A DNA stretch of 64,000 nucleotides from Euclidia mi (lineage: Eukaryota; Arthropoda; Insecta; Lepidoptera; Erebidae). The notes under the pieces are model-generated. The model made no database searches. It was given only the letters and a program-made list of their open reading frames with translations, and had not been told where the DNA came from. The stretch lies in the NCBI GenBank assembly GCA_944739405.2, contig OX123182.2:101659279-101723278 (forward strand). The letters run 5' to 3'. This document shows, one piece after another, positions 23,384 through 33,358 of this stretch (position 1 is its first letter; the number at the start of each line of letters is the position of its first letter). The position numbers were made by a program, and so were the translations under genes.

Positions 23384-23640
23384 TTGGAGCCCAGAGTCCG
23401 CTTGCTAGTCTAACCAGTTATGACAGAAACTACATATCTTTGTCGCAGAACGACTGCAGTTTGATCTCCGTAACCCAAATAGATATTTTGTGGCGTAGAC
23501 CAGTGCCGGTGTATCCAAAGGCATTGACATCCCATTACAACTGTGAGGTATCGTTTTGTCAGCTGGGACTGACGTCACGACGACTGTCACGTTTAACGTC
23601 ATTAGCCTGCTTTCTACAGCCAGGGCAAGTAAAGCAATAA
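23384..23640 (-). repeat. SINE family B relative, partial
   Basis: Plus-strand text such as CCGCTTGCTAGTCTAACCAG, GCAGAACGACTGCAGT and TGATCTCCGTAACCCAAATA corresponds to the body of family B read in reverse (compare 39030-39120), with different wording farther on. Probably a subfamily copy without the tRNA head. Confidence 0.5.
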
Positions 23641-23849
23641 TTTACAAATTAACTCTTATTTAACTCGGAAATATCAGTGCTCCCGATAGCTTGGACTCTG
23701 CATGACAACCTGTTGAAATCTACATTAAGCTTTTGTTCGCTCAAAGATGTTTGCTTTTCCGTAGATGATAGATATATAAAAATATCAGCAGTCGTATCAT
23801 TTTATTAGCACATTGCCAAATACACATTTAGCGAGTAAATCCTCCCTAT

Positions 23850-23861
23850 TAACCCCGTGTT
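23850..23861 (+). repeat. 12-bp target-site duplication, left
   Basis: TAACCCCGTGTT here and again at 29121-29132 brackets the whole Penelope-like composite. It marks a single integration event. Confidence 0.85.
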
Positions 23862-24019
23862 AATCGATTTTAAACTTTCGCGATTTGTATACATCATACA
23901 AAATAAATTAGCGGGTCTTAATCGCGTACAACTAACTTATATAAGGTATAAATACCTATTTGGTTCCGACGTTTCGCTCGTCTTGCACCGAGCGTGGTCG
24001 CGGAGAGACTGATGAGAGC

Positions 24020-24983
24020 TCAGCGCCGTCTTGTGGAAGTGCGGGTTTCGGCACCTACCCTCACTTGGTCTTTATTTAAGTTCGGAATGTCGGTACTCCG
24101 ACACACTACACTAATGACGTCTACACACTGTTGAGATTTATCACTGCGGCGGTGTCTACACTTGCTGATGACTGGATTCCAAGTAGCCGATAATCTATAT
24201 CCATCCTCCCGGTTGAAATTGTTATGTTTCTTGATTTCTACCGCTTCACGTAGTATCCTGGAGTAATAGTGACGATCGGTGGATAAGACTTGTGGTTGAT
24301 GCAGTTCTATCCAGTGGTTTGGTCCAGACTCCAACAAATGCTCAGCTATCGCCGACTTATTAATCTGTCGGTTTTTTACAGCTGCGATATGTTCTTTTAC
24401 TCTTTCAGCGATTGTACGCTTAGTCTGCCCGATATATGAACTACCACAGCTGCAATCGACTTTGTAGACGCCAGGTGTTTGGAGAGGAATGACATCCTTT
24501 GGGGTACGCAGATTGTGTGCAATCTTAGAGAGCGGACTGTATACAGTCTTGATGGAGTATTTCTTGAGTTCTGTTCCAACCTTGTCCGTCACTCCCTTTA
24601 GATATGGCATGTTCGCCGGCACTCTGCTTACTTCAGGTCTACGATCTTTCCTCTTCAGACGGAGTATCTTCTTCCTGTATCCATTGCGCCTCAGTACCTC
24701 CCGAACATATGACAGCTCACTATTTAACTGTTCAGGGTCACACAGGTCATACGCTCTGTTCACTAGCGAGGACACAACGGAATCCAAATGCCACGGATGG
24801 TGGTGCGAGTTCGCGTTAAGATACCTGTCGGTGTGTGTCGGTTTCCTATATACAGTGTGGCCAAGGGTACCATTATCTCTCACTGTCACTTTAACGTCAA
24901 GGAAGGGTAACGATCCGTCTACCTCCATTTCGTATGTGAATCGGATGTTTGGATGTATGGAGTTTAATTTGTCTGCGAATTGT
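24020..24983 (-). pseudogene. PLE reverse transcriptase C-terminus and GIY-YIG endonuclease (inverted arm)
   Basis: The open frame on the minus strand (ORF limits 25033-24020) carries, from 24983, FADKLNSIHPNIRFTYEMEV and SLPFLDVKVTVRDNGTLGHT: the region after the catalytic palm of Penelope-type reverse transcriptases. A basic linker follows, then a GIY-YIG nuclease with GVYKVDCSCGSSYIGQTKRT and the expected arginine/glutamate helix TIAERVKEHI. The palm with catalytic YVDD is absent because the arm is truncated. The first 17 codons (MIALHYTVYALYIGHTV) come from sequence belonging to the 5' leader of the plus copy. The frame itself is undamaged. Its value is as a reference for the arm it was copied from. 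Confidence 0.88.
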
Positions 24984-25508
24984 ACAGTGTGACCTATATA
25001 AAGTGCATACACAGTGTAGTGAAGTGCTATCAAATAGTGACTTTAACTTGTGCGACCGTGTAACGTACAACCAATCTAGACGCATTTACGATCTGCGTAC
25101 TAAACGGCACAATAAAAAAATTGATAAATTGATAAGCCATCATGAGAGGGTAAGCGGCAAAAATGAACACCCCACCCAACAGCAAACGGTAATCAATTTA
25201 TCAGATTATATTATTGATAGCGCGATACAAAGCGTATTGGCGAAAGGGTTAAATTATGCAATAACACCTAAACGGATTCCATATGAAAACGTCATAAGTA
25301 GTATAGAAGAGGTGATAACGCGTAACAAGTTACCGTCTAACGATGCGGATACACTTAGACAGGATGTTGCCGTTATTTTACGCAAGTCAAAGACGCCTAA
25401 ACCCAATATTTCCACAGAAGAGCGTCAAGCATTAAAAACGCTGCGTGATAACACGAATATTTTAGTGCTAAAGGCCGATAAGGGAAACGCCACTGTGGTA
25501 ATGATTAT
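24984..25508 (+). pseudogene. PLE ORF N-terminal part, up to a frameshift
   Basis: This frame is open from 24949, but PLE sequence of the plus copy begins only at 24984; the first codons read the inverted arm. The coding part includes FNLCDRVTYNQSRRIYDLRT, a region with LPSNDADTLRQDVAVIL, and TNILVLKADKGNATVVM. The phrase 'L+ADKGN..V+M' is a signature at the start of the Penelope reverse transcriptase. After GTGGTAATG near 25503 the frame shifts; the true continuation (DYDCKIRNLLSDTLVYKA) lies in another frame, consistent with loss of one or two bases. The frame as read runs into a stop at 25533. The shift alone would inactivate the element. Confidence 0.82.
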
Positions 25509-26255
25509 GACTGTAAGATTAGGAATCTGTTAAGTGACACATTAGTATATAAGGCTGTGTCATATAACCCGACCGCCAGAGTGACAAAACGCATTCGTGC
25601 CTTAATTAGGGACCATCAAAAATTATTTACGGAAGAGGTGTTTGAACGGTTACATAAACCTCAAATTGTGCAGCCGCCTAAGATGTACGGCTTACCCAAA
25701 GTACACAAGACCAACGTACCTTTGCGTCCTATAGTGAGTCAAATAAATTCACCCACATATGGTTTGGCGAAACACATAAGCAAGGTACTACAACCGTTAG
25801 TAGGCAAGACACACTCTTTCGTGAAGGACTCTCGCCACTTTATAGAAATTATCAAGAGCACGAAAAAGGAACCAGACGAGGTGATGGTGAGTTTTGATGT
25901 TGAGTCACTATTCACCAATGTTCCTGCTCAAGATTGCCTTGAGGTCGTACAGAAGAAATTAAGGGAAAACGGTCTGTCTGATGAATTCACAGTTCTACTT
26001 AAGAATTGCTTGGATGGTAACTACTTCCTATATCGTGGACAACACTACCTCCAGATCGATGGAGTGGCTATGGGTAGCCCTATCGCACCAATAATGGCCA
26101 ACATCTGGATGGAGCACTTCGAAGAATCCATAGACATGCAGGCATCAAATGTGAAGCTGTGGAAGAGGTATGTCGACGATATCTTCTGCATCATGAAGGG
26201 GAACCAGCAAGACGTGGAACAATTCGCAGACAAATTAAACTCCATACATCCAAAC
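25508..26255 (+). pseudogene. PLE reverse transcriptase palm, cut by a LINE
   Basis: In the frame used from 25557, the fingers contain PPKMYGLPKVHKTNVPLRPI (residues 40-59). Motif A is VSFDVESLFTNVP with its aspartate near 114, motif B is DGVAMGSPIAPIMANIW near 168-184, and the catalytic YVDD is near 205-208 in KRYVDDIFCI. The K-V-H-K motif and the YVDD context are those of Penelope-like, telomerase-related reverse transcriptases and not LINEs. At 26255 the coding sequence is interrupted by a LINE and resumes at 28071. The frame's last codons (NTV, ending 26264) read into the LINE. Confidence 0.92.
26251..26255 (+). repeat. 5-bp target-site duplication of the nested LINE
   Basis: CAAAC at 26251-26255 is repeated at 28066-28070. 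In the uninterrupted inverted arm the same site is present once (CATCCAAACATCCG), giving an empty-site reference inside the window. Confidence 0.85.
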
Positions 26256-28065
26256 ACTGTGTAACTGTGTGACTGTGTAAGCCGCAAAATGATCCTTCTC
26301 ATCCTTGACCAAATCCTTCCAGTCCTATGCAATATCTTAAATCAGTCTATTTCCTGTGGCATCTTTCCCTCAGCGTGGAAAGAAGCACTGATTATTCCCC
26401 TGCCTAAAAAACCTAAACCTTGTACTTTAGCAGATTACCGTCCTATATCCATATTACCATTCCTATCAAAAGTCCTAGAACGTCTCATCCATAAACAACT
26501 TAGTTCCTTCCTTTCTGAAAATTCCCTCCTTAATCCTTACCAATCAGGTTTCCGACCTGGACACAGTACCACCACGGCTTTAGTTTGTGTTACAGATGAC
26601 ATTAGGCAAGGGATGGACATTGGCAATCTAACAGTGCTCTCGTTACTTGACTTCAGTAATGCGTTCGACACTGTGGATTTCCACATCATGCTTGGCATCG
26701 TCGGCTCTCTTAACATATCTCCATCGGTAATTGACTGGTTTCAAAGTTACCTGTTTGGTCGCCGGCAACGTGTCCGCGTTGAAGATACTTATTCCACTTG
26801 GTCTAACACGAATGCAGGTGTACCACAGGGTGGCGTGCTATCCCTCTTACTCTTCGCAATATTTATTAATGCTATTTCAAACCAATTAGTTTCATCCTAC
26901 CACCTTTACGCAGATGATTTACTAATTTACACGCAAGCTCCCTTTGACAAGCTAGCAGAAGCCTGTAAGACTATTAACTCGGACCTCGAGCGGATCTGCG
27001 AATGGACTCAGAAGTATGGACTCGTAGTGAACCCTGAAAAAACCCAACTGATTGTTATTGGCAGCCCAAGAATGTTGGCTAAAATTGTCTGGTCTGATCT
27101 ACCACGAATCAGTTTTAATGGCAAAGACCTATCATTTAGGAAAACCGTTAAAAATTTGGGTGTCCATATAGATGAAACAATGTCTTGGCGACTTCAGATA
27201 CAAGAAACAAGTCGAAAACTGTTTGCTTCAGCCGCATCAATACAAAAATTACGCAATTTCCTTCCAACTGCAACTAAAATTGCACTTGCACAATCTTTGC
27301 TTCTGCCGATCCTTGACTACGCTGATGTCAGCTATCTTGACCCCACAGAGGAGCAACTGAACAAACTTGAGCGTCTCCAAAATTTCTGCATACGTTTTAT
27401 ATTTGGTTTACGCAAATATGATCATATTTCAGAATTCCGCAACAGGCTCAAGTGGCTTCCGATTCGCCTTCGCAGAAATACTCATATTTTTACATTACTG
27501 TATAATATCCTGTTTAATCCCAATAGTCCCTCATATCTTAAAGAACGTTTTAAGTTCCTTCATGACACACATTCAAGGTCCTTGAGGTCGTCTGTGGACT
27601 TGAGGCTGGAGATGCCAATGCATTCCACTAATTATTTTGACAAATTTTTTACTGTACAAGCTGTGCGCCTGTGGAATGCATTGCCTCTAGACATTCGTAG
27701 AGCAAAATCACCTAGTATATTTAAAGGTTTGTTGAAATCGCACTATCTTTCATCCATATAACATCTTTCATTATAGTTATAGTATGTATTATATATTATT
27801 TTTATATTATATATATATGTATGTGTGTATGTATATATGTTTCTGTATATCTATGAACTACTTGTATACCATTCTGGCTGTCTTTAAACTACACCATTTA
27901 TCGCACTAAACTTATTTACCATCTGTCCATCCTAAGGTTGTCTGGCAGAGATTGCTTTTAGCGATAAGGCCGCCATTTGTACATTCTGTTTGTGTTTTGT
28001 ATATATTTTGTTCTATAATGTAACTTTTTGTAAGGTGCACAATAAATAATAATCAATCAATCAAT
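26256..28065 (+). mobile_element. LINE nested in the PLE
   Basis: A 1810-bp, 5'-truncated non-LTR retrotransposon beginning with ACTGTGT-type short repeats and carrying a 490-codon reverse transcriptase frame. Its 3' untranslated region contains GGTTGTCTGGCAGAGATTGC and TTTTAGCGATAAGGCCGCC, phrases seen at the 3' end of a common lepidopteran LINE. A microsatellite tail of AATC units ends at 28065. It is flanked by CAAAC duplications and is younger than the PLE it interrupts. Confidence 0.9.
26289..27761 (+). CDS. LINE reverse transcriptase (nested element), 5'-truncated
   Basis: A 490-codon open frame. Fingers: WKEALIIPLPKK and ADYRPISILPFLSKVLERLI (residues 30-67). Motif A is SLLDFSNAFDTVDFH (118-132), motif B is AGVPQGGVLSLLLFAIFINA (176-195), and the catalytic YADD at 207-210 sits in YHLYADDLLIYTQ. 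The thumb includes FRKTVKNLGVHIDETMSW, and the protein ends FKGLLKSHYLSSI. Jockey-superfamily ORF2 proteins of this kind also carry an N-terminal endonuclease, which is missing. No internal stop or frameshift is present, so the insertion is recent. It has no promoter of its own here, and the start codon is simply the first methionine after the truncation point. Confidence 0.93.
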   Translation: MILLILDQILPVLCNILNQSISCGIFPSAWKEALIIPLPKKPKPCTLADYRPISILPFLSKVLERLIHKQLSSFLSENSLLNPYQSGFRPGHSTTTALVCVTDDIRQGMDIGNLTVLSLLDFSNAFDTVDFHIMLGIVGSLNISPSVIDWFQSYLFGRRQRVRVEDTYSTWSNTNAGVPQGGVLSLLLFAIFINAISNQLVSSYHLYADDLLIYTQAPFDKLAEACKTINSDLERICEWTQKYGLVVNPEKTQLIVIGSPRMLAKIVWSDLPRISFNGKDLSFRKTVKNLGVHIDETMSWRLQIQETSRKLFASAASIQKLRNFLPTATKIALAQSLLLPILDYADVSYLDPTEEQLNKLERLQNFCIRFIFGLRKYDHISEFRNRLKWLPIRLRRNTHIFTLLYNILFNPNSPSYLKERFKFLHDTHSRSLRSSVDLRLEMPMHSTNYFDKFFTVQAVRLWNALPLDIRRAKSPSIFKGLLKSHYLSSI

Positions 28066-28070
28066 CAAAC

Positions 28071-28997
28071 ATCCGATTCACATACGAAATGGAGGTAGAC
28101 GGATCGTTACCCTTCCTTGAAGTTAAAGTGACAGTGAGAGATAATGGTACCCTTGGCCACACTGTATATAGGAAACCGACACACACCGACAGGTATCTTA
28201 ACGCGAACTCGCACCACCATCCGCGGCATTTGGATTCCGTTGTGACCTCGCTAGTGAACAGAGCGTATGACCTGTGTGACCCTGAACAGTTAAATAGTGA
28301 GCTGTCACATGTTCGGGAGGTACTGAGGCGCAATGGATACAGGATGAAGATACTCCGTCTGAAGAGGAAAGATCGTAGACCTGAAGTAAGCAGAGTGCCG
28401 GCGTACATGCCATATCTAAAGGGAGTGACGGACAAGGTTGGAACAGAACTCAAGAAATACTCCATCAAGACTGTATACAGTCCGCTCTCTAAGATTGCAC
28501 ACAATCTGCGTACCCCAAAGGATGTCATTCCTCTCCAAACACCTGGCGTCTACAAAGTCGATTGCAGCTGTGGTAGTTCATATATCGGGCAGACTAAGCG
28601 TACAATCGCTGAAAGAGTAAAAGAACATATCGCAGCTGTAAAAAACCGACAGATTAATAAGTCGGCGATAGCTGAGCATTTGTTGGAGTCTGGACCAAAC
28701 CACTGGATAGAACTGCATCAACCACAAGTCTTATCCACCGATTGTCACTATTACTCCAGGATAGTACGTGAAGCGGTAGAAATCAAGAAACATAACAATT
28801 TCAACCGGGAGGATGGATATAGATTATCGGCTACTTGGAATCCAGTCATCAGCAAGTGTAGACACCGCCGCAGTGATAAATCTCAACAGTGTGTAGACGT
28901 CATTAGTGTAGTGTGTCGGAGTACCGACATTGCGAACTTAAATAAAGACCAAGTGAGGGTAGGTGCCGAAACCCGCACTTCCACAAGACGGCGCTGA
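28071..28997 (+). pseudogene. PLE C-terminus: GIY-YIG endonuclease (plus copy)
   Basis: Resumes the Penelope protein after the LINE: SLPFLEVKVTVRDNGTLGHT, a basic segment KILRLKRKDRRPEVSRVP, then the GIY-YIG nuclease with GVYKVDCSCGSSYIGQTKRT (about residues 153-172 of the frame starting at 28089), the helix ERVKEH, and a C-terminal region ending TRTSTRRR. In Penelope-like elements the GIY-YIG domain nicks target DNA to prime reverse transcription. Compared with the inverted arm there are about eight substitutions (for example D/E in FLxVKV, K/M in YRxKIL, R/C in TDxHYY, P/A in DIxNLN). The nuclease frame is intact but separated from the palm by the inserted LINE and an upstream frameshift. 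Confidence 0.9.
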
Positions 28998-29132
28998 GCT
29001 CTCATCAGTCTCTCCGCGACCACGCTCGGTGCAAGACGAGCGAAACGTCGGAACCAAATAGGTATTTATACCTTATATAAGTTAGTTGTACGCGATTAAG
29101 ACCCGCTAATTTATTTTGTATAACCCCGTGTT

Positions 29133-30651
29133 TTCATAAAAGTTTATTTATCTGGACTACACAGTTTATGAAAAACATAAAAAATAATTAATGCCATTAA
29201 ATGAACCGTCCTATAGTCGTTAGTCTTTATACATTACAATCACTTATTATTTTGAGTATGCACCTAAGATAAAATGCTTATGTATCCCAACCTCTAAATA
29301 GCGCTTAGCACAGTGTTAACACGATCCTAAAAATTAAATATCAAACACATAAAACGAACGTCCTCACATAAAATTATACGAACTATTACAAGAGATACTT
29401 GCTATATCATATTCAATTACCGTTTTAATACGAACATACCGTTACAAACCTTCAATATTTTAAATTGTATAATATTCAGAAAATTTTCGTAGCACGGTCC
29501 AAACAAGATAATATTATATCCGCTGCAGGCTAAAAGGTACGCAATAATTTTCGTAATTAAGTACTTTATAGTTGTAATCTTGTGAAATGGTATAATAACA
29601 CTTATGTACTGTGTAGATGGCTATCGGTGAGCAAATAAATTCCGCACTCCTATCTGTGCAATTAAGAAGGCTAGGTCCCTTAATATACTTCGACCTTTGT
29701 CTTTATAAGTACGTTACCCAGACACGGCCGTTCATACAATTACGACCAATGTACATGGCACAGTAAAAAATCTTATGTGTAATACAGAACATAAAGATAA
29801 TAAGCACGTATGCGTATAAACCTAGTATGTTTTTGTACCGTAAACCTACTTATTTATGTTGGTATTTATTTTTGTTACATTTTTCTTGGCTCTTTTCATT
29901 GTGGATAGAAATATTTATCAAGGTAACTGTTGTCTAAATAGGGGTTTCAACAAAAAATCTATGTAATTTATTATAGGGCTTGAATTATGCCATCTTAATA
30001 TCGTAAACTTGGTAAGTCTGACGAGGAATTTTAATAAAAGCGTTCTGTCAGCATTTTTCGAGAAGATATTCTGCGAATCAGAATCAGCATGTTATCTGTT
30101 ATCTGCAGACGAATAAATAAAGCTGTAGGTACCTTAACTAGACATAAAGCCTTGATTTCTTAAAACCTTGTTTTTAACGGTAACTGTGTAACGTTACTAT
30201 GAAACGATGCCATAACGTTAATTATAAAATACATCAGGTTAAAAGTTGAAAAGGACATAATAAATTATGTACCGCTTGATCGTGGCGACTAATGCCACCA
30301 CTAGTCGTATTCGAATCATTGGCATTAAATATGGGAACTTGACGCGAGTTAGTTCAATCTTAGGTTATCTTCATACATCTGCCACCGGTCTCAAATATAT
30401 GCGGCACAATCGTGGCTCCAAAAAAAAAAGAAAGGGGCCAAACGCAGAGATGTGAACCGATTTCCGAGAAAATACACGAGAAATTGTCTTTTCTCGAAGA
30501 GAAGCGTAGTCATATTTGTGAATCATAACTGGCAGTTTCGCTCTTGTTTCCTTTGTCATACAACATACAAGTTATGTGATACAAACGGGAAAGTATAGCC
30601 AAAGCACTTGCTGGAAAAAACTAACACTGTGCTTAAACTTACGTACCTTTC
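29133..30651. other. no gene seen
   Basis: AT-rich. Short frames at 30267-30559 lack any recognised motif. Confidence 0.5.
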
Positions 30652-30740
30652 ATCATCATCATCATCATCAGCCTTCTAGAGTCCACTGCTGGATATAGCC
30701 CTCTCCAATGACACGCCACTTAGCCTGATTTTTGGGCTTA
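30652..30740 (-). repeat. RTE/SINE tail fragment with ATC microsatellite
   Basis: CATCATCATCATCATCATCA at 30652-30671 is followed by CAGCCTTCTAGAGTCCACTG and TATAGCCCTCTCC, the reverse of the 3' end shared by SINE family C and RTE-type LINEs. Only the tail is left. Confidence 0.65.
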
Positions 30741-31294
30741 ACTTACGTTTACCTAAAAACTAATCTTCATATCGTTAGACATACAAGTACCTTTAGTTCC
30801 ATTTAATTAACGGCTTTTTATCACAGACAAATAAACATTGTTTTATTGTGTGATTATATTATTGAACACTAGATTTGTTAAGTGTTTTCTTGAGACGTAC
30901 TGACACTGTATTACATATGTACAGACAGAAAAAAAATCGTAGCAACATAAATTACTTGCATATTACAAAGGGAAAATTCCACTCGAAATGGATTGCCCGA
31001 TGTCGTACAAAATCAAGGGCTTTGGTTGATTTCCATACAACGCTTATCCAACACTAACTGTTCTCCACAGTTTCACTCTTGAAGAAAAGAAGTAGGTACT
31101 GAAATTGGTGTGTAAGCCTTCACGCACTAAATATTTCAAATTCATAACCTTCTTTAAACTTCTGAAAGCCGCTGCCACGTATAACCACATTCTATGCTGT
31201 TACCATCGTCAGATCGAGGATTTAATGTATCTGCTGTTGTGCACTTGACAACAACCGGCAGATGTATACAGATTATACTGGTGATCGATCGCAG
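30741..31294. other. no gene seen
   Basis: AT-rich, no recognised content; the 60-codon frame at 30875-31057 has no motif. Confidence 0.5.
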
Positions 31295-31665
31295 GTAGCG
31301 ATAGCCGAGTGGATAAACCAACAGACTGCCATGCAGAGGGTATCGGGTTCGTTTCCACGGCGCGCACCACAGACTTTTCGGAGTTATGTGCGTATTGAAT
31401 TGTTAATTATCGCTTGTCCCGTGCCTCGGAGAACACGTTAAGCCGTCGGTCCCGGTTGTCATGAAGATCTTTGACAGTCGTTACAGGGCGGCAGTACCTT
31501 CTAAATAAACTGACACTAGTCTAAACCATAGAATATCGCTATCCCTTCGGGTTGCGGAGGTCAGACAGGCAGTCGCTCTGTGGAAAAGCTAATATTCAGC
31601 CAAATCCGGTTAGACTAGCAAGCGGATCCCAGATTGAAACTGGGATAACGCTAAGAGAAAGAAGA
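31295..31665 (+). mobile_element. SINE family B, complete copy
   Basis: A 370-bp unit. The tRNA-like head AGCGATAGCCGAGTGGATAA holds the A box (TAGCCGAGTGG), and the B-box region reads GGGTTCGTTTCC. The body has GTGCCTCGGAGAACACGTTA, GTCGGTCCCGGTTGTCATG, CTAGTCTAAACCATAG, CAGGCAGTCGCTCTGTGGAA and GGATAACGCTAAGAG, with an AAG-rich end. Expected promoter: pol III A/B boxes. An inverted sister copy lies at 38986-39356. Confidence 0.85.
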
Positions 31666-32404
31666 AGACTGGTGAACATCATAACATCTGTTTTAATCAA
31701 TTGCAGCAACTACCATACATCACACTTTAATATACGCAATAATTTAAATACCGCATTTATTTAACCTGTATTATTTCATATAATGCCGTTTCAGTTTAAT
31801 TCAATTCAATTAGCTGTATGTTATATGACTGTAACTATTTTCCCGCGAGACAAGCTTCATAATTACTAGTGATCGCAGTTAATTGAAGAAGCAAATACAA
31901 GGTTCGTACAGCCAGCAACAAAAGCCGGTGCGCACTGCGTAATTTTAGCTGAGTATTTATAAATAAGAACGCCCTGATAATTATTTAAATTTATAAATTA
32001 TGTTTCGATAAGTTTTTTTCATCTAGAAATTCTACAAGACATGGTGAATAATAATTATTTGCGACTATAAAGTCATTCAAAATCTCGTAAATATATATTG
32101 ACTTATTTTTCTGACGGTACGCAATTCACGCTGACAGTGGCGGCCTACATCCCTCTGGACACATATTGTGCAGTACTGTGAAACGCCCAGAGTGATATAT
32201 CTCTTATCTAGACATCTGGATATTTGTTAACAGTTATTCCAGTTGACGTGACTCGTTCCAAAAACCAATGTAACAAAATTTATCTCTAAATGGAATTTCT
32301 AAGCCCCATAAAATTATTTTGTAAGCAGTAAGAAGCTTTGAAACGGCTTTAATACCAGCAGACTGCTATGCAGAGGGTATTGGAAAAAAGAAAGAAAGAA
32401 AGAC
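31666..32404. other. no gene; SINE head fragment near 32350
   Basis: The phrase ACCAGCAGACTGCTATGCAG at 32353-32372 is a family B head fragment, followed by a GAAA-rich run at 32385-32402. Otherwise nothing is recognised. Confidence 0.5.
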
Positions 32405-32650
32405 TTACCTGATTTGCTTCCCAGTATCGCTATGGATTTACAGTTCCCATCTCAGTCTCACAGATAAAAGGATGTGGTCTAGTAAACCACGCCGGCCATA
32501 CAGGTTGGTATAAGGGTTGATGTCAAGTTTTCCATCTCTTTACAAAGATACTATCGGCTTGTTGTATTTTCCTAAGTCGCCTCTTACAACACCCACGAAA
32601 TGAAATGGGATAGTGTCATTTTGTAATTTTAATCAGTCACCATTCGGATA
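32405..32650 (-). mobile_element. SINE family C, diverged copy
   Basis: Minus strand: GACACTATCCCATTTCATTT, CGTGGGTGTTGTAAGAGGCG, GGAAAACTTGACATCAACCC, TTATACCAACCTGTATGGCC, GGCGTGGTTTACTAGACCA. The order equals that of 17655-17882, with many substitutions and a different 3' end. Confidence 0.7.
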
Positions 32651-32935
32651 GCTTGACATTTTATATATATTTAATAACGCTTTTAAACTGTGGTTTACTT
32701 TTTGTGGTCCCAAGTGCATAACTTAAAATAATAGCCACCCAAAATGAAATACGCCCGTATAGACATTAACTCGCGTCGCCATTAAATTTTATTAAAATAG
32801 TGCAAACAATGCCTCGTTATTAAAATAACAATGGTATGATTATGATAAAGTAAACCTTTGCTTTTCGTACTTATTAGAAGTAACTAGATTTTCGCCCGCG
32901 GCTCTTTACACATAGGCCTTTGGTATTGCCGTATA

Positions 32936-33185
32936 AAAAGCAGCGTTAGCTTAAGTGGAGAGACCGATGGATTGCTACGCATAGGGTCTCGGGTACGAAT
33001 TAACGGCTCGCACCAATGACTTTTCGATGTCATGTGTGTATTAAATTGTTAATTAGCGCTTGCTAAACGGTGAAGGATAACATCGTGAGCAAAACCTGCA
33101 TGTCTGACAGTTCTCCAAGATGTCCTCAAAAGACATGTGAAGTCTGCTGACCCGCACTTGGCCAGCATGGTCGTAGTTTACTTTT
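32936..33185 (+). mobile_element. tRNA-headed SINE, chimeric or separate subfamily
   Basis: Head: AGCGTTAGCTTAAGTGGAGA and GGTCTCGGGTACGAATTAAC (decayed A and B boxes), then GTGTGTATTAAATTGTTAAT as in family B. The body then switches to GGTGAAGGATAACATCGTGA, CTGCATGTCTGACAGTTCTC, GAAGTCTGCTGACCCGCACT and GGCCAGCATGG, which is not part of family B copies here. Confidence 0.65.
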
Positions 33186-33358
33186 ATATTGTCACATGGG
33201 TGTATGACATCTTAAAAATTAAATTAACTAACTTTTTTATCATTCTTATTTATTTTTGCTGTATGACGAGAGACTAAAATACATACCTTCGATTTGATAA
33301 TAGCTGACACGTGCAGTGATTTTCACGAGTAATTAGTATTAAAAAAACACGAGGCAAA

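Larger units (their letters stand above)
23862..29120 (+). mobile_element. Penelope-like element (PLE) with inverted 5' copy
   Basis: The order is: 12-bp target duplication; 36 bp of unique tail; an inverted, truncated copy of the element's 3' part (23898-24983, minus); then a long plus-strand copy (24984-29120); then the second 12-bp duplication. A LINE (26256-28065) interrupts the plus copy. Known Penelope elements insert with variable duplications of about this size and often carry an inverted or tandem partial copy at the 5' side plus a short extra tail, so this is canonical PLE architecture. The two arms differ by only about eight residues over roughly 300 codons. Both end at the same TATTTTGT sequence. 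Confidence 0.9.

Noticed and set aside
28975..29060. Hammerhead ribozyme in the PLE end
   Set aside because: A CGCTCG-N8-CGAGCG stem followed by AAACGTC looks like helix II plus the GAAAC box, and PLEs are known to carry hammerheads, but no CUGANGA box precedes the stem on that strand. The CTGATGA found nearby is on the opposite strand without a matching GAAA.
30652..30672. CRISPR-like or regulatory array of CATCAT units
   Set aside because: It is the microsatellite tail of an RTE/SINE 3' end, seen with the same neighbouring sequence elsewhere in the window.
31295..31360. tRNA gene at the head of SINE B
   Set aside because: Same reason: it is the tRNA-derived promoter of a 370-bp SINE, repeated at 38986-39356.
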